A DNA stretch of 64,000 nucleotides from Dipteronia dyeriana (taxonomy: Eukaryota; Streptophyta; Magnoliopsida; Sapindales; Sapindaceae). The notes below the pieces were generated by a model. That model was given only the letters and a program-made list of their open reading frames with translations, was not told the origin of the DNA and made no database searches. The position numbers were made by a program, and so were the translations under genes. Every line of letters starts with the position of its first letter. Within the stretch, counting starts at the first letter, position 1. The stretch covers positions 33,282,074 through 33,346,073 of the forward strand of contig CM065299.1 in NCBI GenBank assembly GCA_032871835.1. The letters run 5' to 3'. Below, in pieces: positions 22,772 through 32,713 of the stretch.

Positions 22772-24832
22772 TGAAAGTTCCCTAGAAAGTGTGTGTCTAA
22801 TAACCTAGAGGGGGGTGAATATGTTTTAATCAAGTCAATTACCAATTTTTCTTGATTAGTCAATATTCAAAATTCACCCAATAAAACAAACATACAATAT
22901 CAAGTGTAAAGTACCGAAATATAAACAACACAAGATGTATACGAGGAAACCCTCCAAATGGGAAAAACCACAGGCTGTTAAGTGCGCCACACTCAATCTC
23001 AGAAATCCACTATATGAGTAAAAAGTTACACCCTCAAGTGATACTCGGACTCTCACTCTCGACAACCTCAGACTATGGCCACAACCACTCGCCACCCTTG
23101 GTTAAATCCCTAGTGATATCCCCTGATCCACTACTCTTGGCGTGAGCAGCTCCTACTCTACCCCTCAGGCCTTTTACAATGGATACCCGACCAATTGCTT
23201 GCCAACCCACCTTTGGTTGCAAGACTTGAATTGCTTGAGCACTACACACCGGTAGTCACAAGACTTAATTCTCACGAAGAGATCAACAACCCATGCAAAT
23301 ATGTAAAAATATTCTAAATGCAAATAAAGCTAGGTAAAACACTAAATGCTTATCTTGGAATTTAATAATGTCACTAAGTACAATTCCTAGATATCAATGT
23401 ATAAATGAATGCTCATAAAGACTTAACTAGATATGAATATGCAAAACTTCAATCTAGTTATCAAACAAAGCCATTTCAACATATGTTTTCAATAAGCATG
23501 GCATGACCATTATTGCAATCATCAAAATGTAATTAATATGACCTAATTAGCTAGAGGCAAATATGACCTATATGCTAGCTATCACAATAGCCATATCAAC
23601 ACAAGTTGTCATTAAGCATGACAAGGACTATAATGCAATCACAAAATGCAATCAATGAGTCCTAATTAATAATGTCTAAATGCAATGCATAGAGACTTAG
23701 CAAGAAGGTCAAATATGTTCTAAATTCAAGCGATCAACAAACAAACCCAATCATGTTATCAAGACTCATAAATAATTGTAATAAACTAGAGTCTAGGTAT
23801 TTAATCATGCAATAAACACCTAATCTAGAGTAAGAAGAACAATAAAAGATGTTCAATGAAGTTCTTACTTACCTAGTCATGAAACCAAGAACATCCATGC
23901 TCATATGATGAAAATTGATGCAATATGGAGATGGGTTTTGGGTTTGGAGAGTCAAAGAAGCAAGCTTGGAGCTTTCTTTCACTAGGGGAACTCTTTCTCT
24001 TACTAAGATTTGGAATTTTTTGAGTTCTAGGTCAAAATGGGAAAGAAGATGAAGTATATATATATGACCCAAATCAAACTACGTTGTTTTGGGAGAGAAA
24101 AAAATGATTTATGGGCATCAGAAGAGACCTTAGGGTGACCTGAAAGTGAGGTCGCCTTGAGGTCGCTATGCTCTAGGGAAAAACTCGACAGCACAATAGC
24201 TTGAGCTTCAAGCGACCCAAAACATGACCAAACAACTTCTAAACCTTTCGTATATTATACCGTTGGAAAGGTATGGAAGTCTAATTTCTAATCCAATTTA
24301 CAAAATATGATTTGGATGTCTATAGAAAGAGTTATGGTTAATTGAGTAACCAAACATCAGATTTGGACTTTAATAAGAATGCCTAAACTCATGGAATAAA
24401 ACTATGTGACCAAAGACCAAACTAAGAGAAGAGTGGGACCTTCTCAAATGGTCACTCAACGCACTAAAACAAGCACACCATCATGCAAGCACGGACGTAT
24501 CCGGTCAAGCAACGGAATACGAATCAAGCACACAACAATCACCACTTAAGACTAAAAATGAAATGCATGATAACACATGCAACAACTCAAAAACATGAAG
24601 TGTGTGTGTGTATACAATAACAAATGCATGCCAGTATAAATGCATATATATATGAAATGTGATTGTGTGCAGCTAAATCTCTTTACTAAGAATTAGGCAT
24701 AAGTGAACTACTTTTTGAAGCTCACCGGGATCTTGGACGCTTGCCATCAAAAGCCTAAGCTACCCATTACACATTGAATCATCAAAGTGATTTGTCATGA
24801 AAAAAGCCAATCATTAAATTGAAGTTCTTACA
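22772..24832 (-). repeat. Solo LTR S1, Sirevirus-like, inserted in element C
   Basis: TG...CA ends (TGAAAGTTCC ... GTTCTTACA on the plus strand) and perfect 5-bp duplications caata at 22767-22771 and 24833-24837. The equivalent leader of element D at about 38465-38515 is uninterrupted (minus strand GCAATATTTACAAAAAT), which acts as an empty-site control. The LTR resembles those of the array at 44830-57918: a gagggggtgaat motif near the start, acgaggaaaccctccaaatggg at 22938-22960, and ataccgttggaaaggtatggaagt near 24259. Confidence 0.92.
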
Positions 24833-24939
24833 CAATATTTTCAAAAATTTAAATTAGCTACAATTTTGGTCCATCCTAGAAAAGCAAGTAAATTACATAT
24901 GTCTTGGAATACAAAAACTCCTTTCTTGCCAAACAAGTC

Positions 24940-25120
24940 TTCATGTGACCATCGTCCGTTTGGACCCCTTAAAAGCCTCACCCCATAACCCCATGAAGGG
25001 TTGCCATGCGCAGCCCATGGTTTCCATAGGGTTGCCGTACGTAGCCCATGCCAAAACAATCGTACCCGCGTGCTCATTCGCACACACGTTTGATGCTATG
25101 GCTCGCACGGTCCCAAACTT
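24940..25120 (-). repeat. GC-rich block in leader of C
   Basis: A GC-rich stretch in very AT-rich surroundings with repeated gggttgcc, gcccatgg and catgcgcagcccatgg motifs, several self-complementary. It corresponds to 38150-38400 in element D. Confidence 0.6.
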
Positions 25121-25414
25121 GTTCCGGTTGCTTCTAATTCATTAAACCTTTGAGTTTTCGATACTTGAATGTATTACAGAAGAATTTTAAATAATAAAAT
25201 ACTGCAGTATTATTAATACAATATAGTGTAGTTTTTTTTAATACGATATTTTTCTGTAATATTTTTATTACAATAGCAAGATAAATAAAAAAAAACTTAG
25301 CAACTACCAAGAAGAAAATTATGGTAATGATATGCCACCCTTCTTGTTTCAATCCAAAAGTAAAAATACATTGAAATTTAAAGACCAAAATTGAGCAATA
25401 ACAAACCACATAAA

Positions 25415-25416
<2 letters not shown>

Positions 25417-25463
<47 letters not shown>
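25417..25463. repeat. AT dinucleotide microsatellite in leader of C
   Basis: About 23 AT units. The same site in D (37879-37915) has only short AT runs, so the repeat expanded in C after the copies separated. Confidence 0.92.
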
Positions 25464-25465
<2 letters not shown>

Positions 25466-25590
25466 ATACATTCCAATGTAAATATATATCTGAATACTAA
25501 GAGTGTCATCTCTTTCTAAAATATGCATATATACAATAAAAAGAAAAAGATTCACGTATATATACATCAGTTAATCAAGGGTACAACAAC

Positions 25591-25603
25591 GCTCTGATAC
25601 CAA
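25591..25603 (-). other. Primer binding site of C (initiator-Met tRNA)
   Basis: Minus strand reads TGGTATCAGAGC, all 12 bases of the standard site, directly after the LTR. Confidence 0.94.
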
Positions 25604-25604
25604 T

Positions 25605-27942
25605 TGTAGGGAACAATCGATTCAAAAATGCAACAGAAGCGTAAAATTAGGGTTTGGTATATTTTAATTTTTTTTCCCTTTAATAGAAAGAACCTCAACC
25701 CTAGATTAATTGACGTATATTAAAAGTATCGTACCTTTTTCTCGTGACGATTGAACTAGTACTGAATTGAATCCATAAGATCTTCCAATCCAATCACAAA
25801 CGTGAATCACCTAGGAGTGTGGGCTCCATTTCTTTAAATTGTATACATGAGGATGGAAACAAACAAAATATCTTTCTTTGTTAGTCAAAATAATTCTTCA
25901 AGAAGAAAAACAAAGAACGTTAGGTCACTTGTGGATTAACAATCAATTTGATTGAAACTCGCGTGAACCTATATTCGATGTTGTACACAAAACCTTTTAT
26001 TGTAAAGGCTACGAGAGCACTATCGAATACAAAACGTTCTTTCTTCCTTTTCCTCTTTGCCGATTTTTCACACACCGATCTTTAGAGTTGGACGAATTTA
26101 TCTAGAGTAAGAACCAAATTTTTTACACTAAAAAATCTCTCTTGGCTGAATTTTCTCCTTAGAAAAATTGCCTTGGCTGAATTTTCTCCTTAGAATAATT
26201 GCCTTGGCCGAATTTTTCTTATCTTTAGTTTAGGAGACCTAATCCTCTCCTAAAGAGGATTTGCTTGGTGAGCAAGAATCCTAACTCCATGTGGATTTAG
26301 TTGGTGACAAAGAATCATTTTTCAAAAAATATTTATTTTCCACACCAAGACTCCTAATCCAACTCAAATAGTATATTTATTCAACAACCAATTATTGAAT
26401 ATAATTAAATTGTGACTAAATCAAAAACTTCCTAATTTGACCAATTGTCAATTAGTGTCCTAATAGAAATCAAATACTTCCTAATTTAACTAGATAAATA
26501 GATTCCTTTTATTTATCTACTTATCAAATATAGTATTTGATACTTATCATATTACTAACAATAATATGACGATAGGAGACCTACTCCTACTAGAAAAAAG
26601 ATTTTGAATTTTAATTATATAAATAATTAATTAAAAAATTAATTAATTTCTATTTAATTAAATAATAAAATAAAAAACAGTATAATAAGCTATTATATAT
26701 AGCCTTAGCCGCCCAAGCCAATATATATGGGCCAAATATTATTTTTCCTATTTTATTAAATCCATTGGGCTTAAATAAAAAGTCCACATGTGAACTAGAC
26801 TCATTCTTACAAAAAGAAACAAGTTCACATGCCTTAATACAATTCTAGACGGACCAATAAATTGGTCCAGTAGAATATATCGAGTGATCCATGCAAGTTT
26901 GTGTGGATTGGGGATCTTGACAAGATATCTAAATTTAAGCTCCAATAGACATAACCTAATCACAATCAACAAATGATTCACTTAGGTCCGATCGTTTAAT
27001 TTTAGTTCATTCCACTAAAGAACTAAAATTAAACTCTTAAATAAAGATAGAATAAGTTAATGTTGCTCATTCATACCCTAGACAATCTTAATGGAGACAG
27101 TGCATCCTCGTGAAGAATACCAGTAATCGCCAAGAGCACATAGACCGCCTATAAATCTCCAAGTTGCTATATTTACTCATATGACCACATTTTGAACTTG
27201 GAAATTTTGACTTGTCCATAAACCATATTTCAATAGGCACTATTGAAAGTTTAACGTTAAGATTTAATATTCAAAACCTTAAAACATCCATATGATCATA
27301 TTCTACTCTCATTTAGTAAATGGAGCCACAATGTCCATATCTATAAATGAAGTCCTCTATCGATTAACAAATGAATGCCACCAAACTATCGAGGATAAAC
27401 TATGCTATATAATCATACACATTGATAGCTCAAATGATAACACTTGCAACCATACGTCCATCATTTATCTCAGGATTGAGATGAACTCTCCGAATGTAAT
27501 CAAGTGAAAACTTTTATCCATTCACGGTTCTGGATAAAGTATTTCACTGTGATCCTATTCAATGCACCCAGTGCACTAGATTCCTTTGCCCAAAGACACC
27601 ACACTTTGATGATTTTAGACTCATCATAACACATTTGATCCCACTCACATGCTAGCAAAAGAATCTACAACTTTAACAAGATAAAGACGCCTAACCTTTA
27701 TCTTAAATTGTGAATATTATTCAAGAATAACTAAAGAATTGTGTCTACCTCATACATATCCAGATGTATGAACAATTCTCATTTTATCATATTCGTTTGA
27801 CATTATGATTATTTACTTTTGATAATTATAATAATTAAACTATATATGCTATAAAATTTGTTAAACTAGAAATCAAATTTATTAATATGAAAAGATTGTC
27901 AAATACATTATTACACTCTTGCTATTGAGCATAATCCCAACA
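25605..27942 (-). repeat. 5' LTR of element C
   Basis: 2338 bp, plus-strand TGTAGGGAAC ... ATCCCAACA. It matches both LTRs of element D and the truncated 3' LTR of C. The part near 26130-26220 carries repeats of the type ttggc(c/t)gaattttctccttag. The five bases after it are gttat; the partner TSD was lost with the truncated end. Confidence 0.9.
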
Positions 27943-28147
27943 GTTATATTCTTCATTACTTAACAACTAGTGTCTTATATACCAAGATATCTCATTGATT
28001 GAAAAGTTATTGTTTTATTATACTTTGTGACAACATGTGTTGACTAAGATTTGTTTGATGACTAGGTTTTAGATTTGCATATCTTTATCTAGTTAGGTCT
28101 TTATGAACATTCATATAGACTTTAAAAAAAGTTATTAAGGGTCATGG
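27943..28147. other. Unassigned flank
   Basis: About 200 bp following the 5' LTR of C. No gene, terminus or repeat family recognised. Confidence 0.4.
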
Positions 28148-29122
28148 AGTATTCAACACAGACTTTTATAGACTTTTAAAAAATCCTTAAAAGTCATGAG
28201 GTATTCAACCTAGACATTTTATAAGTCAATGATAGTTAGGAGGTATTAAAAATATCAATGGCTTTTAATTATATCAAATCTCACAATTTGTCTATCATTC
28301 CTACCTAGGATTTCGAATGATTTTTTATTTATTTATAAACAAAGAATTTCACTTTAAAATAAAAACATAAAACTCTTTGAAAAACATCAACCACCAAACA
28401 TATGTTATATTTTCAAATAAGAGCACACTTATTCTTAACAAATTTCACAAATAAAATAAAAGAATAACTTTTAAAATGAATAAACATTATCATAAATAAA
28501 TAAAAACTAGGTGTGGTTTTTATGTTTTATCTTAGTTATTTGAATTAATTTTGTGTAGATTTTTTATACTCATTGTCATACTTTCATAGAGATATGTAAA
28601 TGTTATTATTATTGTCGGTTCGCTACATTTATTGTAAAAGAAAATTTATAATACTTAGAATAATTATATAAAACAATTTGACTAATTATTAAAAATAAGT
28701 AGGTGTATAATTGTCTTTATGATGCAAAATATAAACAAAAACAAATAAAAAATTTAAAGTCATGTATATATGCACGATTGCTTTCTTCAAGTTTAATTAA
28801 TGATGATTCTGTTTTTATTCTTTTGAAAATAATATTTTATGGACATGAGAAATATATATATATTTTTTAAAACAAAGTATATAATATATTTGAAAATCAA
28901 TAAAAGTCTACAAATGTCTATGAAAGCTTTTTTAAAATGAGAGTCTATGAAAATCTTCTAAAATGAAAGAATATAAAAGTTTTTTAAAATAAAAATGATA
29001 AAAAAAGTCATAATTCTTCAAAGTCTTTAGAAGTCCATAAAAGTCTTTGAAATTTACGAAAGTCATCCACTTAAAAAAAGTCTTTAAAAGTCTTTTGAAA
29101 TCCTAATCGAATACACCTACTT
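28148..29122. mobile_element. Candidate MITE-like element with AAGTCTTT subterminal repeats
   Basis: The left part has ggagtattcaacacagacttttatagacttttaaaa and the right part, on the minus strand, has GGTGTATTCGATTAGGATTTC followed by AAAAGACTTTTAAAG: an imperfect inverted pair. Dense aaagtct/agacttt motifs lie at 28890-29105 and at 28115-28200. This matches the general plan of non-autonomous DNA transposons with subterminal repeats. I could not fix the ends or a target duplication, so family and borders are uncertain. Confidence 0.4.
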
Positions 29123-29539
29123 TAGTCATTCTCTATTCTAAATTTAAAATGATCCAACTATCTTTAGTATCCAGAGTTTTTGTCTTATTTTTTTTTAAAA
29201 ATTAGTATCTAGAGTTAAACATAACAAGAATTGGAAAATTATCCAAGTTCAATTCTAAATAGTATTCATTCAAATGAAATTTGTTTATGTTAATATGTGG
29301 CTTAAATTAGTCAGTAACCTTATTTGATATAGGTTCTTATTTTGTCTCTACCCATATTATAAATATGTGGTTATAGGATCTTTTAGGAAATAAGACTCTT
29401 TTAAGAGTTCTGTGGGTATAATAGGGTTTTGGGTCTTGTAAGTGAGTTTGAGATGCTCTTTTGCAATCTCTATTTGAGATTGAGAAATTTGATGAAAGAA
29501 ATAATTTCAGCCTATTACAAGTGAAGATGAGAGCCTTGT
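29123..29539. other. Unassigned sequence
   Basis: No supported gene. The stretch at 29330-29530 (aaatatgtggttatagg ... atagggttttgggtcttgtaag) has the texture of an LTR end region, but no partner or terminus is seen. Confidence 0.35.
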
Positions 29540-29940
29540 CACTACAAGAAAAAACGACTATTGGGATGGTTTTTGTTCGTCCCAATAAATCAAAATTCGT
29601 ACCTGAAGACTTATTGGGACAAAAAAATAACATCACAAATTTCGTCACCTTATGTGATTCGTAATAAATCTATTGGGATAAAAATTCAAATTCGTCCCTA
29701 TAGAGTACCAATAGGGATGAAACATATTTTTTTTAAAATAAATTAATTTAGGGACGAAAACCAATTTTCGTACCCTTTCAAAGTAAATAGAAAATTTTGG
29801 ACACCAATTAGCTTTGAAATTACGTAGGACTTGTTCTTCTATCAAAGACAATTGATTTTAACTTTTGAATCACAAAAATCAGATTTGATATAAATGAGAT
29901 ATCATTAAAAAAAAAGTGTTACAATTTCTGTAGAATTTTT
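29540..29940 (+). mobile_element. CACTA (En/Spm) transposon terminus, truncated
   Basis: CACTACAAGAAAAAAC at 29540 is the classic CACTA inverted terminus. It is followed by subterminal repeats typical of the superfamily: tattggga(c/t) at 29560, 29612, 29670 and gggacgaa/gtccc motifs at 29695 and 29751. The preceding 3 bases, tgt, would be the duplication. The opposite end, which would read ttcttgtagtg, is not found to the right; homology to a Sirevirus-like LTR starts by about 30000. So the element is a fragment. The right border is approximate. Confidence 0.75.
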
Positions 29941-29989
29941 GAAGATATATATGAGCGAAATGACGTGGAGAAGTCAAATCTAGGGTGGC

Positions 29990-30679
29990 AACCAACACCT
30001 CTCCACATTAGCATCCCATGGAGGCATGTGGCCTCCATGGGATTTGAGGGAAGATCTTTCCGTGGGGCTTGCACGTCTCCATAGGAGTGGGGATGTTTTG
30101 GCAGTTTGCCACCTTTCTTCCCCTTTGCTCCTTTTCACGCTCCCTTCACGTTCTTTGACCTTTCCCTAACCTTCAAACTTTGAATTCAAATTTATTTTTA
30201 GATTACGAACTCTAATTGACTCATGAACATGAACATTTATAAAATTTTCTTAAAAAATATAGAAATAGACTCGATATACAAGGACGAAAACCATGTACGA
30301 TAAGGACATGGAAAGTTTGTAATTTTCAACTCGAAACTCAAAAACTTATGAAAGAGTAACTGAAACGTTTAGATCTCAATACGGAACAATATGAGAACAT
30401 ATTCAAGTATGATATCAATAAAAACATAAACAAACATATACAAGAACACACAAGTATGCTATTTCTTATAAATAGTCCTAGAAAACGTATTTTTACAAAA
30501 GTTTTTATTTTAAATCTATTACATGTGCATAATATAATATGTGTGTATGTGTTATACCAGTTCAGCACAACGATGCATGGACACATATGAAAGCAATGTG
30601 TGTGTGCGCGCCTACGCCTTGTAAGAGAAAAAAGAATATTGATACCTTAACATCCAAGTAAGCAATGTGTGTTGCTTTC
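29990..30679 (-). repeat. Fragment of an LTR of the element-A type
   Basis: Aligns with the central to distal part of the A LTR: ttcacgttctttgacctttccctaaccttcaaactttgaattc at 30141 versus the region at 2010-2060, gagtaactgaaa at 30353 versus 2225, and the tacgccttgtaagag ... ataccttaacatccaag end at 30612 versus 2590. It is clearly diverged and truncated at the left, and cut at the right by the next LTR. Confidence 0.6.
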
Positions 30680-31524
30680 TGAAAATAAATAATGTGTCTA
30701 AAGTAACCTAAAGGGGGGCGGGGGGGATAGGTTTTAATCAACTGATTACCAATTTTTGATTAATCATTATTAACAAAACTACCCCAAATTAACAAGCAAT
30801 TAATTAACAACAAGTGTAGAAAATAATAAAAACACATGATATGTTTTACATAGACTATCCTTCTAGCCACATACGGTCCTCAAAATCCACTAATTGAATG
30901 AAAATTTACAATCTAGGTTGACCTCAAGTCATACAATTCTTGGTCACTAACCTTTTCACTCTACCCAACGAGCCTTTAATAGTGATCCTAGACCAACTAC
31001 CTTGTACATTAAACCACTTATTCACAAAGCTTAAAAATCAATAAAGAGATTAAGCAACCTATGTGAATATGAACAAAATATTCTAACATGCAATTAATGC
31101 TTGGCTACACTAAATGCTTATCTAGGCATATCAAGATGGCAACAAATAATCAACCCTAGATATCAATATCTAAATGCAAAAACAAGTAGATTTATCTAGA
31201 GGGCAAAATGGTCTTAAATGCTAGCTATCAATGAACAAGAAAACTAAACCAACTAGCAAAACCATAAACATAATCTAAACATGCTTAATCAAAAGAAGAT
31301 GTAACTAATCAACAAAATAATTGCTAACCCTAGGCAAAGATGAACAGACAAAGAAGATATGAGTTCTAGGACACGTTCAACTTACCAAGAAATGAAAGCA
31401 TGAAGACCCATGAGAAGATGATGCACGAAGGATGCTAGATGCACATGAGGTTTGTGTTTGGTTGATTAAAAATCAAGTCTTGAAGCTCTCTCTCTTGGAG
31501 TCAATTTCTATCACTAAAAATATA
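30680..31524 (-). repeat. Sirevirus-like LTR fragment (S1/array type), split by element E
   Basis: Starts TGAAAATAAATAATGTGTC, followed by a aaggggggcggggggg tract and taggttttaatcaactgattacc, paralleling the start of S1 at 22772-22860. It ends abruptly at 31524 within a segment equivalent to agcttctctctctaag ... ctctaaaaaatgg of the array LTRs (46061-46105), where the LTR of element E begins. The remainder would lie past the right end of the window. Confidence 0.65.
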
Positions 31525-32292
31525 TGCTGACGGTTATTTCTGGATCTAATCTCCCATCACACAAATAATGCAGAGCAACACTTAGTTACAAACGAAAAAA
31601 AAATGGAAAATAAATAAGACAGAGTTTTAGGTGTTTAAACCCCAATACGGGAAAACGTCCACGGTTGCAAATGGCAGCAACAAGAATTCACTATGCAGGA
31701 AAAAAATTACACACAATCACTCTGGCCTTCTCTCTCAATATTGCATTCAACCATTTTGGGTGTTTTTTGGGTTTATTTATACATGCATAGAACCCAATTC
31801 TTGATGTACAAGTAAGGAAAGTTTCTATAATAATATAAAACTCTAACTTATTGGAGTCATGTTATCCATTTTTTCTATTTCGCGTTGATTGTATTATGGT
31901 TATATTGAATCTCTTGTCTAATCTGGACTTTGGTGTCTATAAGGAAGTTTATTTCCTTATCAAAGTGCGCTTCCAGAAGCCTTGTTCAAGTTAGACTCTT
32001 TTTCTTCATATTTGAGTCGTGGCTTTGTTAAGTCTGAATGTTGTCCACGTGTCATGTAACTGATCGTTTGCTAAACTCGACTAGAATCACTTTTCCCATA
32101 TCTATTATCTTTATCCCAATCGGATCTTCTTGCCTGATCATTTTTGTTATCATGGTCGGGGGGGGAGAGGTTTGACGAGTGCTCTTTGGTCAACTTGGGT
32201 TGGCTCATTCTAATCAACTTCTAGTGACATGACACCCTGACCGTCGTCTTTTGGTGACATGTCGTATCATCTAGAATTTACCAATAACAACA
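31525..32292 (-). repeat. 3' LTR of element E
   Basis: About 768 bp; minus strand begins TGTTGTTATTGG right after the polypurine tract. The far end is placed at TGCTGACGG (plus, 31525) because homology to the host LTR ends there; a start 3 bp inward is possible. It contains a G-box-like CACGTG at 32046-32051 (tgtccacgtgtcatg). The partner LTR is outside the window, so limits and TSD cannot be checked. Confidence 0.65.
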
Positions 32293-32301
32293 CCCCCTTA
32301 A
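32293..32301 (-). other. Polypurine tract of E
   Basis: Minus strand reads TTAAGGGGG, abutting the LTR TG. Confidence 0.7.
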
Positions 32302-32484
32302 ACATACAAGACCGAGTATCTCGTTCGAAATGGAACTCACTCAGTGAAATATGTTTAACTTATTATTATTTTTTGTCGTGGTATCTATAAGTACGTATTT
32401 AATGCTTTGAGACTGAATGTTAGTGTCAATCACGCTTATTTGGACTGACGTAAACATTTATCCACTTTTTCAAAATTTAAATGG

Positions 32485-32572
32485 CACGTGTTCTTCGTTC
32501 CGTGTGCCCCTACTCCCATTCGCGTATGATAATGTACACATGCTCTTATGACATCATTCATTCCTATATATA
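32485..32572 (+). promoter_or_regulatory. Candidate promoter of the opposite-strand ORF of E
   Basis: A TATATATA box at 32565-32572 lies about 140 bp before the ATG at 32714, with a G-box CACGTG at 32485-32490, about 75 bp upstream of the TATA. Related opposite-strand genes of Tat elements (such as in maize Grande) are reported to have their own promoter. No start site can be proven from sequence alone. Confidence 0.4.
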
Positions 32573-32713
32573 GCTTAGAGACTTTTCATTTTTCCTTCAC
32601 GATTTCATAGTGATTCTTCACAAAAACTTCTAGCTTTTTCGACTCCTTTAGATTCTTATTCCTATTTGCTCATAAACTTCTGTGTCTTCACCACGCTAGA
32701 TTGTACTCCAAGT

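Larger units (their letters stand above)
22124..25590 (-). other. Long 5' leader of element C, interrupted by a solo LTR
   Basis: Without the nested solo LTR (22772-24832) and its extra TSD the leader is about 1.4 kb, the same as in element D (37776-39136). It is alignable with the leader of D, for example acctaattgttaatataacaaccaacgtt near 22297. It contains a GC-rich block (24940-25120) and an AT microsatellite (25417-25463). No coding frame is conserved between C and D here. Confidence 0.75.
16781..27942 (-). mobile_element. Element C: defective Ty1/copia retrotransposon with nested solo LTR
   Basis: Minus-strand element: 5' LTR 25605-27942, primer site 25591-25603, long leader, gag, protease, integrase, reverse transcriptase, RNase H, polypurine tract at 18225, and a truncated 3' LTR 16781-18224. 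Its proteins and LTRs closely match element D, so the two are one family (LTRs begin TGTTGGGATTATGCTC and TGTTAGGATTATGCTC). The domain wording (FTKALPQK, SAVGSLMYAM) suggests the Tork-like branch of copia rather than Sirevirus, by recall of family patterns. All domains carry stops or frameshifts. A solo LTR (22772-24832) sits in the leader. Confidence 0.9.

Noticed and set aside
25349..25567. Tyr-Ile repeat protein frame
   Set aside because: Translation of an (AT)n microsatellite and its flanks.
29337..29664. Overlapping ORFs on both strands across the CACTA end
   Set aside because: They cross the transposon terminus and the preceding unrelated DNA, so they cannot be one gene.
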